Assembly: GCA_026874595.1 (NCBI GenBank)
Contig: CM049322.1
Location: 49,515,340-49,579,339 of the forward strand
Origin: Sipunculus nudus
Lineage: Eukaryota; Annelida; Sipuncula; Golfingiida; Sipunculidae
DNA: 64,000 bases
Reading direction: 5' to 3'
Shown: positions 23,801 to 35,832 of the stretch, piece by piece
Layout: every line of letters begins with the position of its first letter
How positions within the stretch are numbered: position 1 is the stretch's first letter
Translations under genes and position numbers: made by a program
Notes under the pieces: generated by a model
Database searches by the model: none
Told to the model about the DNA's origin: nothing
What the model saw: only the letters and a program-made list of their open reading frames with translations

Positions 23801-26403
23801 GGCAGTTTAGCTCAGTCCCAAGGGTGCGCACATTATAGATTTTACACTGTGAACATTTTTATTGATATACTATAAAACATTACAAGTATGTACTTTGCCA
23901 GCCGCCAGGCGGACTCCTAATTTCAGTTTCCGGATGGGCGAGTTGATGAGGACGAATGATGGTCAACCAATCTCTCTTCAGTGTGTCCAAGGATTCAGGT
24001 CTAACATGGAGACGAGAGCCAATCAGATGGTCAACGTACTCAACAACCAGCTCAACGCCGGGATCTGTCCCGGGACCACGGGGTTCAACATCGTCGGGGT
24101 TGGATCATTAGTCGCTGCTGTTAGCGAAAGGGTTAGTATTTTGGCATTATAAAATGTTTCTTCCGCAAGGCTACAAACACACAAAAATGTCCAACGGATT
24201 TTATAATAATGTATTCATTGTTCTTATTAATAGCTGCGACACCATACACGTGTGCATTTTGCATGATTCTCCAGAATAAATTGAAATATATATAGGGTAC
24301 ACTGAACATAAGATTTCTTCTATTTTCAATAACTTTAAAAAATATTTTAAGGAATTGAGGCAAGAGCAATAGTTAACATCATTTGGAATCTGGTCTTATT
24401 TAAAAAAAAAGCAAAAATGAAAAATTCGAATAGCGAAACCATCAAACAACGGGTGTGTGTCTGTGAGGGTGTGCGTGTCCTAACCCTGTAGGTCATAGTC
24501 TGCTGGTAAAATGATTTAAAAGTTAAAAGATTTTGAATCTGAAGACTCCATGAAGATCCCCTGAGGGTCCCCATCATTAAAAGAACTGTCTCTTATATTT
24601 GATCTGCCGTTCTAGTCTTGATACCAGGTGTGTTAAGCATACATAAAGTGAGTGATTTCTCTTATAAAGATTAGGATAGTTGTCAATATTTAGTTACAAA
24701 ACCGTTTGCCTGGACATCTGAGTGGTAAAATGCTCGGCCCTCTAGGCTGGCGACTAGGGTTTGATTCCCGGCGTGGCTATTGAGTAGGTTGAAGTTGTCC
24801 GTCCAAGGTCGGTGTTTTTCTAGGGGTCCTAAGGTATCCTCCATCCTTACCAACTACCGTGCGCCAATATCCGAGCCATGGAGAGTGCCTCGTATTAGTT
24901 ACCATAACAAGTTGTACAATCATGTAAAATAAATAAACTTTATATTAGAACCGTTTGCTTACTCCTGTAAACACGCTGGAATAATCTTGTGTCGGGATTG
25001 GTCTGTGGCGCAAAACATAAACATAACGCGCACACCACCTAATGTTCCGGTCTTTTATATATATATATATATCTCATGCCTCTTCCCTTTGTATGTGAAT
25101 TGTCATGTATGCGCGAGATCTGAGCTCTGATAAGGCAGTCATGCCAGGCACTCGTTGACTGTGTTTACGCATACATAACATTGAACTTGAACATAGCTTG
25201 TTCCTGTGCCGTAATGGCTATGAGCGGAGAATCATTTTACGCAGTCTTAACAAACTAATAACATGGGAAATATACATATTATGGACAGTGTTCATATTCC
25301 TTTAATATAAGTTTGATACCTGTGTTTACGTTAACAGATGGGGCAGTTTTGTCCACCGGATTTCCTGGACTCGGGCCCCCTTAATCGAGAAGAACTGAAG
25401 TCTATTGATTTTTTTCACATTGTCCAGAAAAGAGGAACTGTCAGATGAACAATCAAAAAGTACCAGAAGCACCTATGAATGTAATTCTTAATGTAATCGA
25501 ACATTAGTATTAGTCTCTATGTTCCCATAAAAAAGTACTCAAATACGAGTACTGGGTACTCAAATACGAGTACTGGGTATTCTAGGAAGTACCGATGGGG
25601 CCGAGTCGATAACTGGACCTCATCTACAAAGCTGTATTTGAACAGAATATGAAATTAGTATGTGGTTTGTGCTTAACAATGTCAACTTATATATATAAGT
25701 TTCCTGCAATTAACAAAGAAGCCCTATGAGCAGGGGCGGATCCAGGATATAGGTAACGGAGGGATATAACCCAGGAGGACTAATGCCTAATCTGAAAAAG
25801 GTCCCCCGGTCTGGAAAGGAGGTGCGTCCAGGCAGCAAAAATGGTCTGAACCTTAAAAGAGTTTGCTCTGGCTGACGAAAGGGGGTTCCCCGCCTTTGGT
25901 TCCGCTTATGATGAGTTCTTATGAACCCAATGGATGGATTGCAGCTTAAACAGACCTGGAACAAAGACGGCCCAAAGTGACCCCCGATCGTTAAACAGTA
26001 ATTGTCCAAAATGAAAAACAAATCTGGATTTTTCACTGGATTGTTCTTTCATTGTTTCCCCTTACACTTCCTGTATTTGGCGATAACCCGTTTTCAACTG
26101 TTTGAATAAGGAAAAAGAACACGTGTTCCACCTAACTCTAATGGTAATTGCTCATTGATATTCCACCATTTGAATATGGTATATATTTTTTTAATTCAGG
26201 GATATGTGGCAGTGGAGTTCTTTTTGGGTGGCGTGGCATCCTCTACCTACAACCAGTTCTACGAATGTTCAGACCGACTCTACGCCTTCGCCAGAGAACA
26301 TTCCAACTGGACCCAGCCCCTCCTGCCGGCACCAAGTGGCTGCTCGGCGGTCACGTTTGATCAACCAAGATTCCGAGAAATTAACAGGGATTGGGAGTGT
26401 TAA
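17748..26403 (+). CDS. Gene B: secreted SRCR protein with EGF-like segment and novel C-terminal domain
   Basis: Six exons: 17748-17816, 20104-20287, 21400-21531, 23321-23410, 23902-24131 and 26200-26403; 909 nt, 302 aa, intron phases 0-1-1-1-0, all GT-AG. Order: signal peptide (MNVRLAVTLSVLVTLAAEV); one SRCR domain (DVRLIDGG... to VRVQCVY) with the classic VCDD, VVCRQLG, WLDNVRC and HNGWG-NC motifs; a short segment with four cysteines in EGF-like spacing (NNPCDSNPCPDG); and an unrecognised domain of about 145 residues with five cysteines conserved in genes A and C. The SRCR lacks the first and fourth cysteines of the eight-cysteine type, so it is closer to group A, but has an extra vicinal CC. 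No membrane segment, so a secreted protein. SRCR proteins often bind microbes or glycans; for this one that is only inference. Confidence 0.85.
20104..20287 (+). CDS. Gene B exon 2: first half of SRCR domain
   Basis: Acceptor ATAACTTAG, donor GCTG|GTACGT; 184 nt, phase 0 to 1. Encodes SGDVRLIDGG and then GYVCDDGFG, VVCRQLGYYPPNP and PICCQRA. Two sequons (NGT, NNT). Only one copy is seen here, unlike gene C. Confidence 0.9.
20651..20827. mobile_element. 177-bp MITE with CAGTAAAA ends in gene B intron 2
   Basis: Starts CAGTAAAAACCTCATTATTA and ends ACGGTCGTTATGTGTTTTACTG, near inverse of one another. The interior has AAAGTGGT(C/T) and GGTCGTCATTCTGAGG blocks. No coding capacity. The superfamily was not assigned. 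Confidence 0.65.
21400..21531 (+). CDS. Gene B exon 3: second half of SRCR domain
   Basis: Acceptor ATTAACAG, donor TACA|GTAAGT; 132 nt, phase 1-1. Reads PPLFWLDNVRCSGSEARIEF, then CRHNGWGNANC and VRVQCVY. Same length as gene C exon 3. Confidence 0.9.
23321..23410 (+). CDS. Gene B exon 4: four-cysteine EGF-like segment
   Basis: Acceptor TATTTCAG, donor GGGA|GTAAGT; 90 nt, phase 1-1. Encodes NPCDSNPCPDGQSC, then YSCQPTNG. Only the first four cysteines of a six-cysteine EGF fold are present. Confidence 0.85.
23902..24131 (+). CDS. Gene B exon 5: first part of the C-terminal domain
   Basis: Acceptor CTTTGCCAG, donor AAAGG|GTTAGT; 230 nt, phase 1 to 0. Encodes ARRTPNFSFRMGELMR and ends GSLVAAVSER, with cysteines at LQC and GIC matching gene A (LDC, NFC) and gene C (EEC, SLC). 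Confidence 0.85.
24711..24943 (+). mobile_element. tRNA-derived SINE
   Basis: The 5' part resembles a tRNA: an A-box-like GAGTGGTAAAATGCTCGGC and a B box GGTTTGATTCCCGG with typical spacing. About 150 bp of unrelated body follow, then an AT-rich AAATAAATAAA tail. It lies in gene B intron 5. Confidence 0.75.
24950..25310. mobile_element. Diverged relative of the 13649-14166 MITE
   Basis: Shares AACCGTTTGCTTNCTCCNGTAAAC, a GCAAAACATAAACATAA-like block and GACTGTGTTTAC with the 518-bp element, in the same order. The ends are worn. Confidence 0.45.
25731..25895 (+). mobile_element. hAT-like MITE fragment, copy 2 (family H)
   Basis: Begins CAGGGGCGGATCCAGGATAT and continues with AACCCAGGAGGACTAATG and CCGGTCTGGAAAGGAG; collinear with copies at 5455 (reverse) and 50891. 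No coding capacity. Confidence 0.65.
26200..26403 (+). CDS. Gene B exon 6 (terminal)
   Basis: Acceptor TTAATTCAG; 204 nt, phase 0. Starts GYVAVEFFLGGVASS, contains YECS, NWTQPLLPAPSGC and ends NRDWEC then TAA. Protein end coincides with the last conserved cysteine, as in gene C. Confidence 0.9.
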   Translation, partial: GYVAVEFFLGGVASSTYNQFYECSDRLYAFAREHSNWTQPLLPAPSGCSAVTFDQPRFREINRDWEC

Positions 26404-26424
26404 TACCCTGAAATTACGTTTAAT

Positions 26425-26430
26425 AATAAA
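26425..26430 (+). promoter_or_regulatory. Poly(A) signal of gene B
   Basis: AATAAA 21 nt after the stop; a second AATAAA lies at 26523-26528 just beyond a (TA)n tract. Either could serve. Confidence 0.55.
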
Positions 26431-26453
26431 AGGTGTGCTCGGCCAAGTGACAG

Positions 26454-26456
<3 letters not shown>

Positions 26457-26500
<44 letters not shown>
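26457..26500. repeat. (TA)n microsatellite
   Basis: About 21 TA units in the 3' flank of gene B. Confidence 0.95.
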
Positions 26501-26503
<3 letters not shown>

Positions 26504-28079
26504 GAATACTTAATAATTCCTGAATAAATGTTTCCACATTTGATCCCATGCTCAATTCAGTAATCTTCCCCGCCTGGAGGGTATGTTTTCATCCCCCTTC
26601 GTGTGTGTGTTTCTGTGTGTTTGTCTGTTCACAACATAACTCGCGGAATCTTGAGCGGATTCTCTGGAAACTGTCAGGGCTTTTTCAAAATTGAGTTTTT
26701 CAGAATTGGTCAGATTTTGATGTGGATCTGTCTCATGATTCGGATTCAAGAATGTCATCAATGAATATTTACAAATGTACATTCAATTATGCACGAATCA
26801 ACCTGAAAATATGGGCTAAATGAGTGAATGCATGCAAACACGGGTTTGGCAGCATCCCACAGTATGGATCTCAAACACAGCCGAGGCTTGCATTCCTTGG
26901 AATGCAAATTTTAAGTTGTTCCTAAGATTGAAATAAGAAACGGATCCATTAATATGACCAATGTTATTAGACAGGGATAATACGTTAAAAATATGATATA
27001 TGATGATATAATAAAATGTATAGTGCTGGTAGAGTGCTTGTTGCTTCGGCAGTTTTTGACTGCATATCAATGAAAACTGCTCACAGCTGCAGGTCGGGTG
27101 TTTATAAGAAATATGAATTCCAGGAGGTAGGATATTTTTCGAAAACACCCTTTTCAGGAGTTCGGATGTAAATATATTTCTCAATATTTATTACTTTGGA
27201 CGTTTATCTGAAGCAGAACCTCAATGAGGTCGAATTTATGTCAGAAATCCTGCCTCACTGAGGTCGAATTATATCATAATCTCTTGAGGGCTGCATGTTG
27301 ATAAGATTTTAGGATGGAGGATGAATGTTAAAAAAAGATCAATCTAGTTGGGTAAAGTTTTACTAACATACGAAGCTGTCACGAAACGCTTGAGATATAA
27401 TAAATAATCCCTTCGCCCAACCACTTTGGGGCCCAGGTGTTCAACTGGCCTAATGATGCATGGGTGTTATAGTTCTGTGCGTCTGACGCCAGCAATTATT
27501 TGTTTACATACACAGCAACACCTCGGAATCAGCTGCGTCATGTCTCATACAAATGCACTTGAAAAAGACGAAATAGTCGTTGAAAATAACGACGTACACG
27601 TATACCGAATCCCCTTATGAAAATAGCGTTCAGCTTGAACTGGCATGACTTATGTTTCAAATACAAAGTTTACTAGAGGGTATGAACTAAATAAGGTGAA
27701 AAAACACGAACGTTATGGGTGCAGCTGATTTTAATGAAACTAGAGAATGCTTCTTTAACAGAAACTCTACCTCCAAGAGGTAAAAACTTGATAAGATTCC
27801 TAACCTTTTGGAGGTCGAGTGTTGATAAGATTCTCTTCATGCATGAGGTCGGAACACTTAATCCGCATATGTATTAATATTTAATGGGGATTGCCGTGTT
27901 CATCATCGTGTAAAGTTTCATTTTCATATGCACGACAGTTGGTGCCTGTCCTTCTATCAGACAAACTAATCCCCCCCCCCAAAAAAAAAAATAAAAAACA
28001 ACAAAAAAACAAGCAAACAAGACAACCAGAGGGCAAGCGCTTGCCGGAAATGACGTAGAAATAGCGAAAGTCAAATGAA

Positions 28080-28790
28080 TTATCAATGAAGAAGAGAAAG
28101 AAAATGAGGCATTGTTTGTGAAGATAGGATCAATTTTGAGTTATGAGAGAAATAAGATTTTGACGTGTTTTTATGACCTTGACCTTGAATTTTAACCTCT
28201 ATTAAATACACATTCAGCTTGCAGTTATCGGTCCAATATACGGTACGTGTTTGTTAAGAAGTGATTCTTGCAAAATTATTGCCTGTAGAATGCTATATTT
28301 CAATTGCAAGTAAAAGCAAGCACGTGAAATTGAGGACTACTGAAGAATTGAAGAGGAACAAAATGAGCCAAACTTAAAGTAGGTAAGGTTTATAGTTATA
28401 GAGATATGGCCAAAACATGATATGTTTTAATGTTTCGAGTATAGCGCCCCCTAACGGCTATTTTCGAACATTACAAATCATTTTCGAGATATTAGTATAT
28501 GACATAAGACATACAATTTATCAAAATGATTCCTGCAAAACTGTGCCCTGTTGACACAAGAACTGTAAGACATAGGAATCAGCAAGCAGCCGAAATTGAC
28601 GACTACTGACAAAAAGACAGACATACTGACAAAATGACACATCTGAGATAACAGGTAATTAAATCAGACCATGAGAGAGAAAATGAGATATTGCTTGTAA
28701 AATCGGACCAATATTGACAAAATTATGAGGAAAATAAGATTTTGACACGTTTTCATGACCTTGACACAGTCTATGAATAGTTTTCGCCTG
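28080..28790 (+). repeat. Two-copy degenerate tandem repeat
   Basis: The order 'GATTCNTGCAAAA / AGCAAGCA...GAAATTGA(G/C)GACTACTGA / GAGAGAAAATGAGATATTG / ATAAGATTTTGACACG / CATGACCTTGAC' appears in two rounds roughly 0.55 kb apart with moderate divergence. Not coding. Confidence 0.55.
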
Positions 28791-29212
28791 TAGATAATAA
28801 TACTACATATATTATTTATTACCTCTATATATCTTTATTTCAGATCTGAATGTATAGGGTCATTGAAATATTTATCAGTTACCGAATGAACACATAAATA
28901 TAGACACGGAGAAAACAACAAAGAGCCAAGAAGAGAATAGGGAAGACTGAGACACGCCTAGCTTTATATTCTTGTATGCTTATATGACTGTGGGTGTGTC
29001 AATATTCCATGGCGGTTCACACTGGCTCAAAAAATAACTGAAGCAATAGAGTCACACGGAGCAGTAGGGTTTTTATATAAAGGTAACGTTCACTTGTTTG
29101 AAGACTCTAGTTGGCTACCCAAGAATCTGCTACCTAAACATAGTTTGGGTCAAATTTGGACAACCAGGTAATGTGTACTTCTAATTTCTGTTTGTTAAGG
29201 CCAAACAAAATT

Positions 29213-29527
29213 AAAAGGTATGGTTCCCAGGCACCGCCGGCATCAATTTTAAACCCATGCACCAATTTTTGTTTATTTTGATTTTCAATAGAATCTTACT
29301 GAGTTTTAGCTCCAGCCGCTCGGGCATTTTTTAAAGAAGATAAAATAATACAAATTTGATCAAATTTCCTCTGTTCTAACTTGTTTAACAAAAAAATCAG
29401 TTATTATCATGCTTTTCCGTGATAATGTGACATTTTTTTTATCGAAACATATAAAAAAAAGGTTAAAAAATATCGCCCGCCCGCATTGATTTCTGGAAAA
29501 AAGTGCCTGAGAACCAAACCTTATTTT
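29213..29527 (+). mobile_element. MITE family M, copy 1
   Basis: Begins AAAAGGTATGGTTCCCAGGC and ends GTGCCTGAGAACCAAACCTT, its near inverse. The interior AAGATAAAATAATACAA block and GCCCGCCCGCATT are shared with copies at 55375 (inverted) and 61510. No coding capacity. Confidence 0.75.
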
Positions 29528-32500
29528 TATGGACCTACTACTCCATGCTTTCATAAAGTTCCAGTGCGTGTTACAATGGTACATTCAGCTAGGTTTAACG
29601 GATCTGTGAAGACAAGTTTTTCCAACGATCCTGCAATGATCCGACTTGTAATTAGAATTCAGTAGCAATGGTTGGTAGTATACGGTCTTTTAGCAAAGAA
29701 GTAAGATCACATTGAATAAGTCTCACTTGACAAAAGTCAGTCATAAGTGATTATACATATAATGCAAAAATCTACAGTTGCTTTGTAATATATCATTTTC
29801 TTAATTACAGGTTTTGCAAGTGAACAAAATAAACACCTGTCTAAATTCAGAATATCTTCCTCACCATATACCTTTTTTGTTACCAGAGAATAAACACTAA
29901 AATATACAATACTTTGCAACGCCGATCAGGTACGATTAGCTGACATGTCAAACGTGATGCTTTTCGTCCACACCTCGCAGAAAATAGGCAAGGGCGAGCT
30001 AATTGTGATCTCTAGATCTCGCTTTAAAACATAATATAATCACAATACTGATTGCTGAAAAATCGGAAAGTACCTTCAATTCCTAGTTGCGAATTTAGAA
30101 ATAAAAAATTAATTTTTGGCTAAAATATGCCAATATTCTTTTTGCCATGAGGCATTTGAAAGGTATGCAGTGATTAAGACCTACTTCAATAACTGGGAGT
30201 GATATATATGGGTTTGGCATAAAAAGAATGCTCTTAAAGCATATGATCAAGCAAGATAAGGTTATCTTAATTATAATCACTTTGGTGGTTTTGTTTTATA
30301 ACAAATAAAAATTCGAAAACATTGATGGTATGTGAGCTTTTGATGGTTGAATGTTTTGCCTTTTGTTTATAATGTTACAATGACCTTGATTTAGTTTCAA
30401 GGAAATCACGCCTAGTCCTATAGAGTAGCTGAATTAGATGTGCAGAAACGTTTAAAGTGTCTGAACTTAATGGAAATGCTCTCCTTTGGGAAAACACCTC
30501 ACATGTTTAATGCACGACATACTAACGGTTGTCCTCGTAGCTGCCTAACTGTAATAGAGCTGAACAATAATGTGCATAAAAACCGGAGGTGGCTCTTTGG
30601 TAAAATATATCTTAACGATAAGGCCCGGTGTATGTTATCAGATTTCATTAGTACTTCTAAAATTACCATATACAAATAGGGACGGGCAACAGGCATCACT
30701 TGACAGACAGACGTGGCACCCTTGCAGTAAATTCCTGAGGCATGAAGGCGCTATCTTTAATTACAGACAACTTTTCCTAATATTATACCATAATTTTACA
30801 TATTTTTTATTTTTTAACAGATGGCCTCTCAGGGCCAGGTAATGTCCATATAAGGACCCTTTAAGTTTATGACAGGTGTTAGAGTCATTAATACCAGTAT
30901 GACCCAGTATGACTGAAAGAACCTCCAATGGCATTCATGTGTTTGCAAGAGGGGCTTCATGCATGTTTAAGTTCAGTGATTGAGTAGGGTAGTGTGTTTA
31001 TAAACCACTCTCTCACTAGTTTCATTGTATAAGTTCATGTGAACTCGCTTACATAAGCCAGCGTGGTGCAAACAGAGTATCTAGGGTCTGTACTGGAGAC
31101 CCTTCTTCTTCATTAAAATTATTATTAACTAAGGATGTAGTCCTGGCCCCCGCCCTGAAGTGTAGGTTTTCTAGCCCTCAGGTTATAATTGTCTCCCAAA
31201 TGATTAAATTAATATATTGAGAAAAGGTTTTGGAGGAGATATTCTTTCATCGGAAATAATGTTGTATCTTTGTACTTTATATTAACAGTATGTATAACAG
31301 TAACATAATTCCGGGGTTTGTTGATCTGGCAGCATGGCTGAGAAATTCACCATTGTATTTTGCATTAGTTGACAGTGTGTTCATCCCTTTTAACTTCGCT
31401 TGTACCAAAATATTTGTATCGTTCGTGGAAAGTCTAAAAAAAAAAGCCCTGTAAAAATCACCGAGAGAATTCACATGGATTCAGTTCAGTTTTTGTTGTT
31501 TGTTCCTGACATAGGGAATTAAATGTTTCTCTCTTTTCATTTGTTGAGGATATTTATATATTTATCTATGTAGAGCTCCACAACAGGTCATTGGTGATTG
31601 CAAACCTGGCCTGAGTCAGATAACGTCACATTTAGGCAATTTTTAACGTCACTTTTAGGCACGTTCAAGCCTGTTTAAGGTAGACAAATGCAGGTTTCCA
31701 AAACTACCGTGCCAAAAAAACTTTACAACCAGGAAACATTTATTATCTTGACTTTTGTTTTAAAACAAATTTAAAAAAATGAAAACAGGAATGGTCAATT
31801 TTTTAAAAAATGTGTGAAATAAGATAATTGACAGCTGTGGAATTTATATTTTAAATTTTAGTTAAGATTTTGGTTAGAAAACAATTACATCAATTAAGCA
31901 CACATGCTAATTTATTGCTTCACGTAATTAAACGCATTAGTTTGTCAAACTTTCGGATGAACAGGCTAGCAGGCCAACCTAGAGACAAATTTACATAGAC
32001 GAATGAAAACATAACTTTGTTAGCTGAGGTAATAAATGTATATTGATTTCACCTGAAATGAAACAAAAAATCCTTTTTGTTGTTGACAGGAAATATATGT
32101 TATCTGCTCTTGAAACCTTGTATAAAAGAGATATTCATCCGATACGCAATAAAGGCATCGAACAGACGATAATGGCCCAAGCTGCAAGAGCGGGGGGGGG
32201 GGGGTCGTTTACAAATGCATGTGTATCTATACTTTTACTGCGGCTGTGCCTGCACTCAATTATCAATTCGCGCCAAGTAATGGAATGAATATTATTAAGA
32301 GAATTTGTAAGGTTGTATCAATACGGTCACATGCTGTGATGCTGCTATCGGCAAGCGCTGAGGCTCTCTCTCACTCAGCCCGCTAAAGAAACTGTGGATA
32401 ATCCATAAGTTCAAAAATACACTATTAATTATCGGGTGATCTTTATGTTGTTTTCTTTATATTGGACTAAAGCCGTCTTAATATAATTATATTACAATAA

Positions 32501-33289
32501 GTCTGTACCGGCCTAAGGTCAAGGACACAGCGACCCCTCTTGCTTTGACGTTACCATGACTAAAATTATTTTGTGTCGCTATTCAGCCTTCCATATGTGT
32601 TCTGCTTCACCACAACTATGTGTCTCTTGTAAAGATATTTTTACTAACATTTTTTTTCTCTGTAACCAATAAAATACTTCCATTCACAAATTTCCCTAAA
32701 CCTCTGACATTCATTGAGAGTACATGCACACTTTTTGTATACATTGTATGAGTACCTGCCTATATATGGGTATCTTGTTTTTACAAATACGGGTGAAGCA
32801 AAACCACCAGGTGAAAAAAAAAACATGTTAAGACGATATGCATGTCACGATTTGGCGATATCAACATTTTACTCTCTGTACTGTAAAAACTATCCTTCTG
32901 TAATGCTGAACCGGTAGGCAATAATTGATCCATGTATGAACTGTTTTTATTTACTTTGTTAAGTAACTTTTATTCATGTTAAACTGGAACACAAAAAGAC
33001 ATAGACGAATCATGAGACATTAAACTTGAAATAATATATATATTGCTTTCCCTGTTGGTATGATCACGACAGCTGGCACTTTACAAGAGCTTCGCAGAGG
33101 TCTAACTGATGCCATATTATCGAATATATGGAATATATATATATCCTTATGGAGGAGCTCACTCTCTCTGGGTTTGATGATAAGGTTAGCTTCTTTTTAT
33201 CAGTCGATTAAATACACATTGTAGATTATTTAGTGTTCAGTCTTAAAGACATTTAAATTATCCAGATATTTCAAACACTTATTCTAGGC

Positions 33290-35700
33290 GAGTCATCTAA
33301 GAATTGAATCCATTAGCCTGGCAGGCATCGCATGGGCATTGCTGAAACCAAAGGGTATGACGTTGAAATGAAACAAGCGTTCCGTAGTGACGAATGTCGT
33401 TTTCTCTTTGTCCATCTCATTCATAGCAATGTGCCAATACCCACTTGCCTAGTCCAAATGAACGATCAACTTGGGGCTCCGGCTAATGCATCAAGGTCAT
33501 CATCCACCAATGTTAATGGGTACATATCTTTCTTGGTAACTGCGTTAATGCGTTTAGGTCACTCATAGAATTATCCATCTAAAGAGAGTGTCGTTATTTC
33601 TGTAACTTTCTCACCTGGGTATTTTTCTGAGAGACATAGCTGCATGGACTAAGTTCGTCATAATGAGCACATAGTATGTGTAGTCTTCAATTTTACAAAC
33701 CCTGGTGGCGTTAACAATCCTTGGTATTAGGTGAAGTCGGAAATGGGCTCAATAATACAGGTAGCTGGTTCTTGAGTCCCTTTGATGTAGCTTGATTCGT
33801 AAACTTCGGTCATCGGTTCCAGTGTTGTGGTTTTTGAGGCTAAAAGGGAGATGAGAAGACTTGTGCGTTGATGTAACTTGACGGTTGGTCGTAGAGTGTT
33901 TCTGTGTTCAACGGTCTGTTGTAGAGATTCAAATCATCCCTTTACTCTCTCAAGACGTTTAAACCCTAGGTTTCCATCAAGATTGGGTAGATCATACATT
34001 GTTCATAAACTAACTCGCCGATGGTAGGTCCTAGCTGTGCTATAATATGTAATTTTTGACCTGATGAACGGTGTGTAAGAAGTAAACCTTTTTCTTTTGG
34101 CCATATATACTCACAGTGAACTGGTTTTCGGCCTGAGAGCTGGCCCCTTCTAGTCGATGAAACGGCTGATATCGGAACCTCATCCCGATAAAGATTCATG
34201 TCCACCTTGCACGTCTAGGACAGTCAGACCGTCAGATAGTTAGTTGTCGAGATGCAGCCTCCGTAGGGACTGTTGTATACCTTGCACAGCCCTAGTAAAC
34301 TTAATTACAGTCTCATCCAACTTGTCGGTTATTTCAACTTCTATTCTATCAACCTGTGTAGTGTAGAGCAGCCTCTAAGGTCTCGAGACAACTCTTTGCT
34401 TTCCTGAGAGTCTCTCGTTCTGCCCATACTCTTCTGTCAGAGAAACTGCCATCTCTACCGTTTGTGGTCGGTAGTATCGCACGTGTTGCCGCAATTCGGC
34501 TGGTTCAAGGTACTTGACAAGCTGGCCTATGACGTTCCCTGTTCTCAGCTACAAAATTGGTGTATGCACGACTGGCAAAACGCCGGAGAAACTGGGCTTA
34601 ATCAGCTAGAGATTCATGCCGTTCTCTTATGCGTTCCATAAAAAGATTATCGTAGGATTCTTGTCTTTCTCTCAAACAGATCTTCTTTTCTATAGCGGAT
34701 ATCAGACGTGTGTAGTCCCATGCGACTTCCGGTGCTGTGTTACTTAGTAGTCGTTGAGAATCCCCATTAAACTGGAGGCAAGATGCATAGCTTCCTCTTG
34801 AAGATTACATCCATTTATTTGAGAGATGGTCTGAAAATAAACTCTATCGTTTGTCAAATCGGTACTCCTCGCGTCGGATGTTGCTGGATCCCGTTGTATG
34901 CTTTTCACTCTGCGATTTTCAGCTGGGGGGGGGGGGAGTCCATTAATGAACTGAAGTTGATGTCCGATTTTTGGTGAAGCTGGCCGGAAATATTTTCTTG
35001 AGACGGTGATCCCTACAAGGTACCTGGTTAACCTTGGCCAGTAACTACCTGTCGCTTTATTATATCCCTGTATTTCGGTTGGTGCTGTCCAGTTCTGGCG
35101 AGTGTTGGGGGTTAAAATTCCTCATTCCGCCCTCGAGTGTTTGAAATATCCTCATTTGCTGTTGTTGTGATCTAGGAGCAAACTCTTAAATTAATTGCGG
35201 AAGAGATGATCGAGTTGCTGTGTTATGTATAGTGCCATTTCTGTTTGACAGCCAGGTGATCACCGGAGAATCTCACTCTGTGATGATAGGCAGTCCTAAC
35301 TACATTTTGGTTCTTCTGATACGTACCAGGAATCTCAAATGGCTGTCTGCTCTATTTGGGGGAGTTCCCTCTAGTGTTGTATTGTTAACCTTTTTCGGTA
35401 GATTGAACAAGCAACGACATGTTGTATCGTTCAGTAGCATAATTGTGACAATTTAACCTATAGACTTTAAAACAAATACGACTGCTTCATTTAAGACCAC
35501 GATCTAATATTTGCCATAATAAGCTCAGCGACTGAAAATTCAGTAATCCTATAAACATAACCCTGAACGAAGGCGTTCGTAATTGCCTTAAATTTGAAAC
35601 ACCTACGTCATTTCTTTATCAAAAAGTATTGATCAGTCTTCCTGATCTAAGCCAAATTTTGTTCTAAGTCGTGATTTAATCTACCCGGGCCCCATATTGG
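33290..35700 (-). mobile_element. Degraded Ty3/Gypsy LTR retrotransposon fossil
   Basis: On the minus strand 33290-33500 resembles the Ty3/Gypsy reverse transcriptase core (the FNVIPFGFSNA motif is recognisable), and 34380-34800 resembles a gag segment. The order gag then pol fits a minus-strand element. The frames are broken many times, only parts of gag and pol are recognisable, and paired LTRs could not be defined, so the boundaries are approximate. It looks old. It lies between genes B and C, just upstream of the GT14 reading frame. Confidence 0.7.
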
Positions 35701-35784
35701 GCGGAAATATCTATAACACCCTTGGAAGGAGCCAGAAGTGAGTTCGGGCCCGGTATAACTTGGATACTTTCACTCATCAAACCC

Positions 35785-35832
35785 TAAAAAAAACGGCTAC
35801 ACACTCATCAAACCCTAAAAAAACGGCTACAC
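35785..35832 (+). repeat. Short tandem duplication, 30-bp unit
   Basis: ACTCATCAAACCCTAAAAAA followed by ACGGCTACAC occurs twice in direct succession. Confidence 0.8.

Larger units (their letters stand above)
26531..33289. other. Intergenic, no gene recognised
   Basis: AT-rich. Holds a repeated pair at 28080-28375 and 28500-28790 and a MITE at 29213-29527. Several short pseudo-palindromes of the form CCTCAATGAGGTCGAA occur at 27220-27265 and 27770-27850. No reading frame with domain features. Confidence 0.5.
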
